DNA from: Spirochaetia bacterium
Lineage (GTDB): Bacteria; Spirochaetota; UBA4802; UBA5550
Direction: 5' to 3'
NCBI GenBank assembly: GCA_009885955.1
Contig: VFJS01000061.1
Location: 32,390-96,389 of the forward strand
DNA length: 64,000 nucleotides
The stretch's first letter is position 1. Each line of letters begins with the position of its first letter. Below, piece after piece: positions 56,646 through 64,000 of the stretch. A model generated the notes under the pieces. The model was given only the letters and a program-made list of their open reading frames with translations. It was not told the origin of the DNA and did not search any database. The translations under genes and the position numbers were made by a program.

Positions 56646-57995
56646 TTATAACATTCTCTCCAGTTTTTGAACTGCCATCTGTACCGGATCCCACGGGCTG
56701 CTGAGCGGGGGCGTGTAGCTCAAGTCGTAATTACTGAATTCCCGGACGGTCATCCCGTGATAGATTGCGGAAGCAAAAATATCAACACGCTTTGAAACTT
56801 CGGTTTTATAGGCACCGAGCATCTGGGCCCCCAGTATTCTTTTAGTTGCTTTATCAGCAATCACACGAATATATATTTTTTCAGCTATCGGATAATAGGC
56901 CTTGTGGTCCCAGGTTTCGAAATCGGCGTATATTGGTTTAAATCCGGCATCAATGGCTTCCTTTGCATTCAGCCCTGTCCGGGCAGCGACTTTATCGAAT
57001 ATTTTCACCGACTGCGTCCCCAGCGACCCGGCAAATTCCCGGTTTCCGCCAACGGCATTTTCACCGGCGATCCGCCCATGCTTGTGGGCTACTGTTCCCA
57101 GCGGCAGGTAAGTGTATTTTTGCAAGAGTCTATGCCATGTCTCAGAACAATCCCCGGCCGCATAGATATCAGGAATATTTGTTTCCATCTTTTGATTTAC
57201 TTTGAAGGCACCTTTTGTGCCTGTGTCGATTCCGGTTGAGCGGCCCAAGCCGGTATTTGGAACACTGCCGACGGATACCAGCACCATGTCGGCCTGGAGT
57301 TCTAATCCCCCGGATCCTTTTACCGTGAGAGTGTCACCGTTTTTATCGATTGACTCAACGGAAATTTTATTATGCACGGTAATTCCGGCCTGTATGAGCA
57401 TATCCTTTATTTTTAGGCTTAATTCGATATCCATTGACGGCATAACCGATTCGGCGAATTCAACAACGGTCACTTTCAAACCACGGCTGGTGAGCGCCTC
57501 GGACATTTCCATGCCGATATAACCGGCGCCGATAATGACCGCTGTCCGGGGGTTTCGCTTTTCAATAAATTCATCAATGGCGAATGCCTCGGGCATCCAG
57601 CGCAGAAAGAAAACGCCGGGATGATGGATCCCCGGGATATCAGGCTTTACCGACACCGCGCCGGTACCGATGATCAGTTTATCATACTCGAGGGTTTTCG
57701 CAATGCCCGCGTTATCAATTACTCTGATCGTTTTATTCCGGATATTAACAGTTTCAGCCCGATGCTCCAGGAGAAGGCGGACACCTTCCTTTTCGATCTC
57801 CTCTCTTGTACGGTGGGCAAGGTTCTTCCAGTGTTTCACTTCATGGCTAATGTAATAGGGCAGCCCGCAGATACTGAAATTTGGATAGTTATCGCCAACA
57901 ATCATGGTTGCCACAGCTTCCGGATCAAGTTCGATTGCTCTGAGCGCGGCACTGATGCCTGCATCGCTGCCGCCGATGATGACAATATTTTTCAT
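56646..57995 (-). CDS. CoA-disulfide-reductase-like FAD/NAD(P)H oxidoreductase
   Basis: 449 aa. FAD motif IIGGSDAGISAALRA at 6-20; redox Cys43 in SICGLPYY; NAD motif AVIIGAGYIGMEMSEAL near 155; DIYAAGDCSE near 276; dimerisation domain to the end. It lacks a rhodanese tail. Cys43 matches the active cysteine of CoA-disulfide reductases and NADH oxidases. Same strand as Acr3, 95 bases away; probably supplies reduced thiols or protects against arsenic-linked oxidative stress. Confidence 0.9.
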   Translation of the reverse strand: MKNIVIIGGSDAGISAALRAIELDPEAVATMIVGDNYPNFSICGLPYYISHEVKHWKNLAHRTREEIEKEGVRLLLEHRAETVNIRNKTIRVIDNAGIAKTLEYDKLIIGTGAVSVKPDIPGIHHPGVFFLRWMPEAFAIDEFIEKRNPRTAVIIGAGYIGMEMSEALTSRGLKVTVVEFAESVMPSMDIELSLKIKDMLIQAGITVHNKISVESIDKNGDTLTVKGSGGLELQADMVLVSVGSVPNTGLGRSTGIDTGTKGAFKVNQKMETNIPDIYAAGDCSETWHRLLQKYTYLPLGTVAHKHGRIAGENAVGGNREFAGSLGTQSVKIFDKVAARTGLNAKEAIDAGFKPIYADFETWDHKAYYPIAEKIYIRVIADKATKRILGAQMLGAYKTEVSKRVDIFASAIYHGMTVREFSNYDLSYTPPLSSPWDPVQMAVQKLERML

Positions 57996-58090
57996 ATATG
58001 ACGCACCCTCCTGAAAAGTGAATGTTAAATGCTTATATAGGATGATAATTCAATTTGCAATAGATGAAGAGCTTACTGACAGATCTTTCA

Positions 58091-59179
58091 TCATATAAAA
58101 AACTTTTTCCTGAACCAGAGCGAAACATTGACAAGCCCGATGAGAACCGGCACTTCCACAAGGGGGCCCACAACCGTGGCAAAGGCTATTGGCGATGCGA
58201 TTCCGAAAACCGCAATGGCAACTGCAATGGCAAGCTCAAAATTGTTGCCGGATGCGGTAAATGCCAGTGTCGCGCTTCTGCTGTAATCAGCACCCAGCCT
58301 GCGGGCCATGAAAAAACTTACCATGAACATGATAACAAAATAGCAGCTGAGCGGTATGGCGATCCAAAGTACGTCCTGGGGATGATAGATTATCTGTTTC
58401 CCCTGCATGCTGAACATCACCACAATGGTAAAAAGAAGGGCTACAAGGGTTATGGGTGATATCTTCGGGACAAAGACTCTGTCATACCACTGGTCCCCCT
58501 TTACCGGCAGAAGGATAACACGGCTGAGGATCCCCGCGCCAAAGGGTATGCCGAGATAGATCATTACACTGACGAATATTTCTCTTATGGTTACATTAAC
58601 AACCATCCCCTGGAGGCCGAAAAATGCCGGGAGAACTGTTACAAAAATCCAGGCATAAACCCCGAAGGTGAGTATCTGAAATATACTGTTCAGCGCAACC
58701 AGCCCGGCTGCATACTCGCTGTTGCCGCCTGCAAGCTGGTTCCAGACCAGAACCATGGCGATACAGCGGGCGATTCCGACAAGGATGAGGCCTACCATGT
58801 AATTACCCCACCGCGGATCCGGGCCGAAAATTGAGGGGGCGATGAAACCGAAAAACAGGACTGAAAGGGCGAACATTAAAATGGGCCCCACTATCCAGTT
58901 CTGGATTAAGGAGAGGCTCACGATTTTAACATCGGCAAAGACCTTGGGCATCAGCTCATATTTGACCTTTGCCAGGGGCGGGTACATCATGAGGATGAGC
59001 CCGATGGCGATGAGGAGATTGGTGTTTTCCCCAACCGTGAGTGCCTTGTTGAAACTTTCAACGGCTCCCTGAAAAACAAAACCGACTGCCACCCCAATCC
59101 CCATGGCGAGAAATATCCAAAGCGTTAAATAGCGGTCGAGAAAGGATAATTTTTTTGTTAAACCGACTGTCATATGCAA
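58091..59179 (-). CDS. acr3: Acr3-family arsenite efflux permease
   Basis: 362 aa with ten predicted membrane helices. [16 protein letters not shown] near 137 carries the conserved arsenite cysteine. [16 protein letters not shown] and a KYELMPKVF loop near 82 are family hallmarks. Exports As(OH)3 by membrane potential. Lies 83 bases after arsR on the same strand. Confidence 0.95.
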   Translation of the reverse strand: MHMTVGLTKKLSFLDRYLTLWIFLAMGIGVAVGFVFQGAVESFNKALTVGENTNLLIAIGLILMMYPPLAKVKYELMPKVFADVKIVSLSLIQNWIVGPILMFALSVLFFGFIAPSIFGPDPRWGNYMVGLILVGIARCIAMVLVWNQLAGGNSEYAAGLVALNSIFQILTFGVYAWIFVTVLPAFFGLQGMVVNVTIREIFVSVMIYLGIPFGAGILSRVILLPVKGDQWYDRVFVPKISPITLVALLFTIVVMFSMQGKQIIYHPQDVLWIAIPLSCYFVIMFMVSFFMARRLGADYSRSATLAFTASGNNFELAIAVAIAVFGIASPIAFATVVGPLVEVPVLIGLVNVSLWFRKKFFI

Positions 59180-59262
59180 ACCCCATGAAATATTTATTTT
59201 TTAAAACGGATATTACAAGAAACTTGAAGTGGCTGAATCCAGGATGGATCTGCATCCGGGAT

Positions 59263-59649
59263 TCAGCATCTCTCTTTTTGTTTCCCATTTTTTCTATCCG
59301 TGTCGCTCCAGCATTGCATCAATGTGCCGCTGGCCTTTTTGTTTTTCAGTTTGTCAGTATCAAGGCGGCAGGCATCAATTTTTTCAAAGGATAATGCAAG
59401 ATATTCCACGAGCAGAGGGTGTTCACTCATGAAATCATCATTTATTCTGTAAAATACCCACTGGGCATTTTTTCTGGATTTCAGTGCCCCTGCCACGCTC
59501 AACCTGTTCAGATGGCGCGAAACGTTTGTCTGGGAAAGACCGAGAATTTCCTCGATCTCACAAACGCAGAGCTCACCCTGCATAACAAGGTTCAATATTC
59601 TAAGCCTGTTGCTGTCCCCAAGTGCCTTTAATGTTTTTTCCAGTTCCAT
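59263..59649 (-). CDS. arsR: ArsR-family repressor (first copy)
   Basis: 128 aa. Winged helix with ELCVCEIEEIL near 26-36, whose two cysteines form the metalloid site, and NVSRHLNRLSVAGAL as recognition helix. A long Lys-rich tail follows residue 95 with two more cysteines. A consensus promoter lies upstream. Likely represses itself and acr3. Confidence 0.94.
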   Translation of the reverse strand: MELEKTLKALGDSNRLRILNLVMQGELCVCEIEEILGLSQTNVSRHLNRLSVAGALKSRKNAQWVFYRINDDFMSEHPLLVEYLALSFEKIDACRLDTDKLKNKKASGTLMQCWSDTDRKNGKQKERC

Positions 59650-59701
59650 GAATAGTATTTTTATGGTTCAGTGCTTTATAATGCGTATATTCAAATATAT
59701 G

Positions 59702-59732
59702 CATATACTAACAATATACATAATTTTGTCAA
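59702..59732 (-). promoter_or_regulatory. Promoter and dyad upstream of first arsR
   Basis: On the minus strand TTGACA at 59732-59727, 17-base spacer, then AGTATA (59709-59704). GTATAT and ATATAC (arms with a 12-base spacer) overlap the -10 and are a candidate ArsR operator. Confidence 0.65.
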
Positions 59733-59750
59733 TATATTTTACAACTTTTT

Positions 59751-59967
59751 AGCTCAGAACAACTTTTTGTTTGCTCAAAACTGTTTGCTCAGAGCAATTA
59801 TCCCGCTGCTAAAAGTATTTCAGACCTTTGCTCAGAGTATTTGACACTAGCTGGCTGGCTTGATCAGAGCAACTTTATTTGTTTTAGCTTCTATTTGCTC
59901 AGCCAGCGAAAAAGCCCGGTCCCTGAGCTGAGTTGGGCTCAGAGCAACTAACCACTGCTCAGAGCAA
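59751..59967. repeat. Cluster of GCTC-W-GAGC-type palindromes
   Basis: Seven or so full or partial copies within 220 bases, including GCTCAGAGCAATT at 59787-59799, GCTCAGAGTATT near 59830, GCTCAGAGCAAC at 59937-59948 and GCTCAGAGCAAT near 59957. Non-coding and upstream of arsR. Confidence 0.8.
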
Positions 59968-60002
59968 TAAACCTTATTTCAATAACGGGATAAAACCAAT
60001 AA

Positions 60003-60170
60003 TTCACACATAAAAGATAAGATATAAACCGCCTGTAATTACCAGCATTCCACAAACCTTTTTCAGTATCACCGTGCCTTTTGACTACTCATTCCAGTTA
60101 AAATAGCTCTGCACAGCTTCTGTGAAGGTTCCGGCCAATATGATAACGGAGCAGTGGCCTGAGGCATAGG
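60003..60170 (-). pseudogene. C-terminal remnant of ArsG/CcdA-type membrane protein
   Basis: Reading minus-strand from ~60170 the frame gives YASGHCSVIILAGTFTEAVQ then SYFNWNE, an in-frame TAG at 60087-60085, then SKGTVILKKVCGMLVITGG and LYLIFYV to a stop at 60003. This is the C-terminal end of the CcdA-like ArsG permease. Everything upstream of it is missing. Confidence 0.75.
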
Positions 60171-60235
60171 CCGGGATTAATGATGCCTCCAGTAATGATA
60201 AAAGCCGGAATAACGAATTGGATTAATTTTTTCAT
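60171..60235 (-). pseudogene. Start of a thioredoxin-like exported protein fused to the ArsG remnant
   Basis: An ATG at 60235 opens MKKLIQFVIPAFIITGG, a signal-peptide-like start, then runs out of frame into the ArsG fragment. In typical clusters an exported thioredoxin precedes ArsG, so this may be its surviving 5' end. The thioredoxin call is inferred from position. Confidence 0.45.
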
Positions 60236-60255
60236 TTTATTTTCATCTTTAATAT

Positions 60256-60417
60256 TTATTTGTCAAGGTGATTTTTCATCCCCTTGATGGACGAAGATGA
60301 TATACTCCCGAGGAGTTCTTTCACCAATGCCAGCGCGTCGTCCCTGTCACTGTCAAGGACTATCCGCTTCATACGGATTACATCATTATAATTGAATGTT
60401 ACATTTTTTGTTTCCAT
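60256..60417 (-). CDS. Small protein of permease/ArsG clusters (53 aa)
   Basis: ATG at 60417, TAA at 60256. Reads METKNVTFNYNDVIRMKRIV, then an acidic helix ALALVKELL and a basic end KGMKNHLDK. From memory, similar small proteins occur beside ArsG/permease/thioredoxin genes. No known function, no cysteine, no membrane span. Confidence 0.6.
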   Translation of the reverse strand: METKNVTFNYNDVIRMKRIVLDSDRDDALALVKELLGSISSSSIKGMKNHLDK

Positions 60418-60420
60418 ACA

Positions 60421-60470
60421 ACCGGCCTCGCGAAATTATTTATGAAATACATCTTTTTGATGAGGCCGGT
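60421..60470. terminator. Inverted repeat after the permease gene
   Basis: ACCGGCCTC at 60421-60429 pairs exactly with GAGGCCGGT at 60462-60470 over a 32-base loop. No T-run follows on either strand, so a terminator function is uncertain. Confidence 0.4.
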
Positions 60471-60507
60471 CACTGGCCTAAAATCCCGTTGCACCATGGC
60501 GCCCATT

Positions 60508-61530
60508 TCAATATATAAGATTAAACAGATACCCCACCAGCATTATCCCTGTTGCCACAATGCCGACAAATATAAATATCAGCGGGAGCTTCAGCACTTT
60601 CTTCAATATGATCATCTCGGGAAGGGAAAGGCCGATGACCGACATCATGAAGGCAAGGGTTGTACCCAGTGATGCCCCCTTTTCCAGAAGCGCCTGCACG
60701 ATGGGAATTATCCCCGCGGCATTTGAATACATGGGGACCCCGATAAGCACCGCTGCCGGGATGGACCACCATGCCGATTTCCCCATAAGCGAGGCCATGA
60801 AATTTTCCGGCACATAACCGTGGATGCCGGCTCCAACGCCGATCCCGATGACGATATATATCCAGACCCTGGAAACTATTTCTCTTACCGCCGCATACCC
60901 GGCATTGATCCTGTCTGCCGGGTTAAGCCGTAGTTCCTCAAGTTTCATGTCTCCGGCTTTTATCTCATATACCCACTCCTCTACATAGCGTGTCAGGTTG
61001 AGTTTCCCGATAATCCAGCCCGAGGCTATAGCTATGAAAAGTCCTGTGCCGGCATAGAGCAGGGCCGTCTTCCATCCGAAAAGGCCGAAGAGAAGCACCA
61101 GTGCTACTTCGTTAATCATGGGTGCTGCAATAAGAAAGGAGAAGGTAACTCCTAAAGGGATACCGCTCTCCATGAAGCCGAGGAATAGCGGAATGGCTGA
61201 GCATGAGCAGAAGGGGGTAACAATCCCCAGAGCGCTGGCCATGATATTCCCGACAAAAAGGGGTTTCCCTTCAAGGGCTTTCCTTGTTTTTTCCGGCGAA
61301 AAGAATGAGCGGAGGATGCCCACGAAGAAGACGATGAATGTGAGGAGCATGAGCACTTTGGGAACTTCAAACATAAAAAAACGAAGGGCTTCGGTGAGAC
61401 TGGAGCTCCGTTCCATGCCCATAATTGAATAGACGATATAGTTTACCCCTCTCTCAAGGTTAAAGTAGAGCGCTGCTCCGGCAGGCAGGAGTAATAGCGG
61501 AATGAAAGCCCTCATATGGTGCTTATCCAT
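60508..61530 (-). CDS. ArsP-type (DUF318) permease
   Basis: 340 aa, eight or so membrane helices. TPFCSCSAIPLFLG near 105-118 is the family's cysteine motif, and a matching half repeat PMYSNAAGIIPI is near 252. Members export organoarsenicals or act on other substrates. Overlaps the thiol-protein gene by 19 bases. Confidence 0.9.
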   Translation of the reverse strand: MDKHHMRAFIPLLLLPAGAALYFNLERGVNYIVYSIMGMERSSSLTEALRFFMFEVPKVLMLLTFIVFFVGILRSFFSPEKTRKALEGKPLFVGNIMASALGIVTPFCSCSAIPLFLGFMESGIPLGVTFSFLIAAPMINEVALVLLFGLFGWKTALLYAGTGLFIAIASGWIIGKLNLTRYVEEWVYEIKAGDMKLEELRLNPADRINAGYAAVREIVSRVWIYIVIGIGVGAGIHGYVPENFMASLMGKSAWWSIPAAVLIGVPMYSNAAGIIPIVQALLEKGASLGTTLAFMMSVIGLSLPEMIILKKVLKLPLIFIFVGIVATGIMLVGYLFNLIY

Positions 61531-61748
61531 TTTTTTATTTCATCCTTTGATGGAATTTTTCCCGCAATCCTGACCACTCCATCAACCACAAGGGCCGGAG
61601 TAGCCATGACTCCGTATGCCATAATCTCTTTGATGTCCCGGACTTTTGTCACTTCAGCGTCTATACACAACTCCTTCACCACTTCCTTAGTGATTTCCTC
61701 AAGTTTACTGCATTTAGCGCACCCGGTACCCAGTATTTCAAGTCTCAT
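61512..61748 (-). CDS. Thioredoxin-fold small thiol protein (TM0996-like)
   Basis: 78 aa. GCAKCSKLEE near residue 9-18 has the CxxC active site and ATPALVVDG near 54 the cis-proline. Known as redox-active disulfide protein 2. Cotranslated with the permease. It may reduce or deliver a metalloid substrate. Confidence 0.92.
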   Translation of the reverse strand: MRLEILGTGCAKCSKLEEITKEVVKELCIDAEVTKVRDIKEIMAYGVMATPALVVDGVVRIAGKIPSKDEIKKWISTI

Positions 61749-61814
61749 GTTATTGTCCCTTTATAATTATTATGATGATAAATTGACCAAATTGCCATGA
61801 ATGAAAAAAAAAAT

Positions 61815-62150
61815 TTATTTATTTCTGCAAGTCATGATTATTTCATTGTTAAGCTTGAGATTTGATTCCAGTACTTCTTCGACGCAGTTAAAAAAATTCA
61901 GAATGCATGGTACTCTGAGCTGATAATAACTGCTGGTCCCTTCCTTCCTATCCATTACAATGCCGGCATTTTTCAGGATGGTAAGGTGCTTTGATACAGT
62001 GGACATATCGTATCCTATAAACTTTTGAAGTTCGCAAACACAGAGCTCTCCTTTATTGAGCTCCTCCACGATAAAAAGGCGCACCGGATGGGCCAGGGCC
62101 TTAATTATCTTTGTCCTGGCCTCCAGGGCGTTCCAGGTATTTTTATCCAT
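61815..62150 (-). CDS. ArsR-family repressor (second copy)
   Basis: 111 aa. ELCVCELQKFIG near 35-46 has the metalloid cysteines; DMSTVSKHLTILKNAGIV is the recognition helix. Differs from the first ArsR by lacking the long tail. It heads the thiol-protein/permease unit and overlies its own operator. Confidence 0.94.
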   Translation of the reverse strand: MDKNTWNALEARTKIIKALAHPVRLFIVEELNKGELCVCELQKFIGYDMSTVSKHLTILKNAGIVMDRKEGTSSYYQLRVPCILNFFNCVEEVLESNLKLNNEIIMTCRNK

Positions 62151-62180
62151 TAAGCACTCTCTCTTTTATTATTTCTTATT

Positions 62181-62213
62181 TGGCAATATAGCCATGAATA
62201 TTAAAAAAGTCAA
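62181..62213 (-). promoter_or_regulatory. Promoter and operator of second arsR
   Basis: On the minus strand TTGACT (62213-62208), 17-base spacer, TATATT (62190-62185). The dyad TGGC...GCCA (62181-62194) covers the -10. A related dyad, ATTTGG...CCAAAT, is at 62281-62300. Confidence 0.75.
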
Positions 62214-62271
62214 TCCCTTTATGTCATTTATCCTGAAAATATATTTAAAGATAATAAAAAATATACTTTTG

Positions 62272-62300
62272 TTGACTTTTATTTGGCAATATGACCAAAT
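62272..62300 (+). promoter_or_regulatory. TTGACT plus ATTTGG/CCAAAT dyad before the phosphodiesterase gene
   Basis: A plus-strand TTGACT at 62272-62277 is followed by ATTTGGCAATATGACCAAAT (62281-62300). The sequence TTATTTGGCAATAT is a direct repeat of 62177-62190 in the arsR operator. No strong -10 at the right spacing. Confidence 0.5.
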
Positions 62301-62349
62301 AACCAAGTTGAATATTAACTCCCCAGCTTAATATATAAGGAGCATAGTT

Positions 62350-63156
62350 ATGAAACATTTGTTATTAAAAATATTAGTTCTTATTTTCTCTGCCTCAATA
62401 TTCAGCTGTATGAAAAAATCCATAGAGTTCACTAATATCCTCATCATATCAATTGATTCATTACATCCCGACGCACTATCGGGAGAAAACTCCCCGAATA
62501 TTTCAGGCATTATGAAAAAGGGAAATTTTACCCTCAAAGGCAAAAGCATCGACCCTCCAAAAACCCTGTACAATCACACCGCCATGTTTATCGGGAAACA
62601 TCCGCGGGAGATCGGCAAAGACGATAATGAATGGAAAGAAGGCGAACCAAGGGTAGGTGTTCCGACAATTTTCAGGTCTGCAAAAGAAAATGGGTATAAA
62701 ACCGCTTACTTTTATTCCAAGTCAAAACTCGGATACCTGGCTACACCTGATATAGAAACAGTCAGGTTTGCTGGGCTTGAATCGCCTGAGGAGGCTCTTT
62801 CATTTTATCAAAATCAGAATAATCGATCCTTCGTATTCCTCCATGTGAGCGGATTGGAATTTACCGGAATAGAAAAAGGGTGGATGTCGCCGGATTACTT
62901 GCAAACATTGTATATCATCGATGCGCGAATCAAACCGGTGATTGATATGATTGATAAGCGGGGGAAATTCATCATCATCATCACAAGCGACCACGCCGGC
63001 CACGGCCTGCTGCATGGCACAGATCATCCCGACGATTTCAAACTTCCCTTTATCTTTTACTCGGATGTGATGAAGATGACGGAGATTCAGGACGCTGTTT
63101 ACACCACGAACATGCTGAAGAGGATTGTGGAAAAAATTCTCATGCATAAATTTTAA
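62350..63156 (+). CDS. Alkaline-phosphatase-superfamily lipoprotein (phosphodiesterase-like)
   Basis: 268 aa. Lipobox SIFSC near 17-21. IISIDSLHPDAL near 33-44 is the first metal motif, LYNHTAMF the probable nucleophile threonine and TSDHAGHGLLHGTDHP near 213 the histidine/aspartate metal site. Shorter than full sulfatases. Divergent from arsR and shares its operator-like dyad. Confidence 0.8.
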   Translation: MKHLLLKILVLIFSASIFSCMKKSIEFTNILIISIDSLHPDALSGENSPNISGIMKKGNFTLKGKSIDPPKTLYNHTAMFIGKHPREIGKDDNEWKEGEPRVGVPTIFRSAKENGYKTAYFYSKSKLGYLATPDIETVRFAGLESPEEALSFYQNQNNRSFVFLHVSGLEFTGIEKGWMSPDYLQTLYIIDARIKPVIDMIDKRGKFIIIITSDHAGHGLLHGTDHPDDFKLPFIFYSDVMKMTEIQDAVYTTNMLKRIVEKILMHKF

Positions 63157-63452
63157 TATTCAATGCATAAATTTTATTGTAATGGAACCTTATGGAAATA
63201 AACAGGGTCTAAATAAAAAATTGAATTTAAAGAAGGCAATCTGCCTGAGGGGTCGCCGGAAAATATGAAAATTTCCGGAAAAAAAATGCATTCAAAAGTA
63301 AGTTCTGCCGGATTTACATTAACTAAAGAAGAATTTAATGTTTTACCATATCAATATTAACTATGAGTTTACAAAATGAAATTGTATCTACATAGGTATG
63401 ATACAGGATGTTATATGATTTGCCTGATAATTAAAATTTTTGGAGGGTCTCA

Positions 63453-63892
63453 ATGCCATTAATAGCCGCTCATAATATTCATAAAACCTACAGGGCAGGA
63501 GAAATAGAAATTAATGCTCTGAGCAATATACATTTCAGCATCGAAACCGCGTCCCTGGTCTCCTTTGTAGGCCCCTCGGGGAGCGGGAAAACCACCCTTT
63601 TAAACATCATGGGCTGCCTGGACATGCCCACGGAAGGTTATATCGAGATTGCCGGGGTGAAGACCACGGAACTCAACTGGAAGGAGCGTGCTGCATTTCG
63701 CGGAAATACCATAGGTTTTATTTTCCAGGATTTCAATCTCATGACCGTACTCACGGTTTATGAGAACATTGAATACCCGCTCATCATGGTGCAGAATATT
63801 CCTCCAGACGAAAGAAAAAGCAGAATCATGAAGCTCCTCAAAGAGGTCGGGATGGAGGATCAAAAAAATAAATTTCCCGACCAGATCTCCGG
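63453..63892 (+). pseudogene. LolD/MacB-type ABC transporter ATPase interrupted by group II intron
   Basis: Residues 1-146 are intact: GPSGSGKTTLLNIMG is Walker A near 39-47, then the Q-loop FIFQDFNLM near 90. The coding frame stops within the signature motif, DQISG, where intron sequence begins. Walker B and switch His are beyond the intron, outside the window. GGAGGG precedes the ATG. Nothing upstream on this strand except 296 gene-free bases. Confidence 0.85.
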
Positions 63893-64000
63893 GTAGAGTA
63901 GAACCCGGATCCCCCCAATAATGAGTTTCACCGGGCCCCCTCGTCAAACCGTACGTGCGGTTTTCCCGCATACGGCTTTCCTATGAATTTCATCTCATGC
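63893..64000 (-). mobile_element. 3' end of a group II intron (5' part outside window)
   Basis: On the minus strand 63979-63946 is a 34-base domain V: AAAGCCGTATGCGG, a GAAA-type loop, then CCGCACGTACGGTTT. Domain VI follows and the intron ends TTCTACTCTAC at 63893. The exon resumes in the signature motif of the ABC ATPase, on the opposite strand. Confidence 0.85.

Noticed and set aside
63245..63360. Small plus-strand frame ahead of the ABC gene
   Set aside because: About 31 codons without a ribosome site; the local CCGGAAA/TTTCCGG stem has no T-run.

Overview
The window looks like chromosomal DNA of a Spirochaetota-type Gram-negative bacterium. The evidence is indirect. The gene sets rplU-prp-rpmA-obgE-proB and proA-nadD-LCP-rsfS resemble, from memory, a locus arranged this way in Leptospira and relatives. 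There are also many lipoproteins with relaxed lipoboxes, an outer-membrane barrel protein, bactofilin and a CsgG-like protein. No rRNA or other phylogenetic marker stronger than ribosomal proteins is present, so the phylum call is inference. Nearly all genes from 1 to 62 kb lie on the minus strand.

Region by region: 0-5.5 kb is a tightly overlapping operon of a MoxR-type AAA+ ATPase, an unrecognised 344-aa protein, a zincin/vWA fusion, an unrecognised 219-aa protein and a PaaK-like adenylating ligase cut by the window edge. 6-12 kb holds rpmB and then a membrane/polyamine-type module: coiled-coil protein, SPFH protein with zinc ribbons, two DUF4178 proteins, a 61-aa membrane protein, DUF350 and a membrane-anchored spermidine-synthase-like protein. 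12.4-16.3 kb carries YlbF-like, bactofilin, outer-membrane, ankyrin and lipoprotein genes. 16.3-24.5 kb is housekeeping: etfA/etfB, phosphoesterase, proS, proB, obgE, rpmA, prp, rplU and a CAT-anticodon tRNA. 24.5-28.2 kb is AT-rich and accessory, with a dead MNT nucleotidyltransferase and an ATPase plus TOPRIM-like gene pair that may be a defence module. 28-41.3 kb returns to core genes: diguanylate cyclase, hisA/hisH/hisB, a large protease-like/propeller/barrel protein, YrdC-like, DUF501, DivIC, eno, rsfS, LCP, nadD and proA. 41.5-50.1 kb has hicAB, a DUF4015 protein, a PH/TerB/AAA+ protein, an unknown gene and a 1480-aa dehydratase activase.

50.1-64 kb is accessory. It contains a REP-type tyrosine transposase flanked by palindromic GCTC-W-GAGC repeats, a repetitive propeller lipoprotein, a CsgG-like gene whose upstream region carries two microsatellites, and an arsenic-resistance region. 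The arsenic region holds an MtrA-like protein, a CoA-disulfide-reductase-like flavoprotein, Acr3, ArsR, a decayed ArsG/CcdA gene, an ArsP-type permease, a thiol protein and a second ArsR with a visible promoter/operator. A phosphodiesterase-like lipoprotein is divergent from this. The window ends in an ABC transporter ATPase gene interrupted inside its signature motif by the 3' end of a group II intron.

The main leads are the MoxR/zincin-vWA/ligase operon, the ATPase/TOPRIM pair, the transposase with its palindromes, and the MtrA homologue beside arsenic genes. All function calls come from reading the translated sequence; no database search was run.
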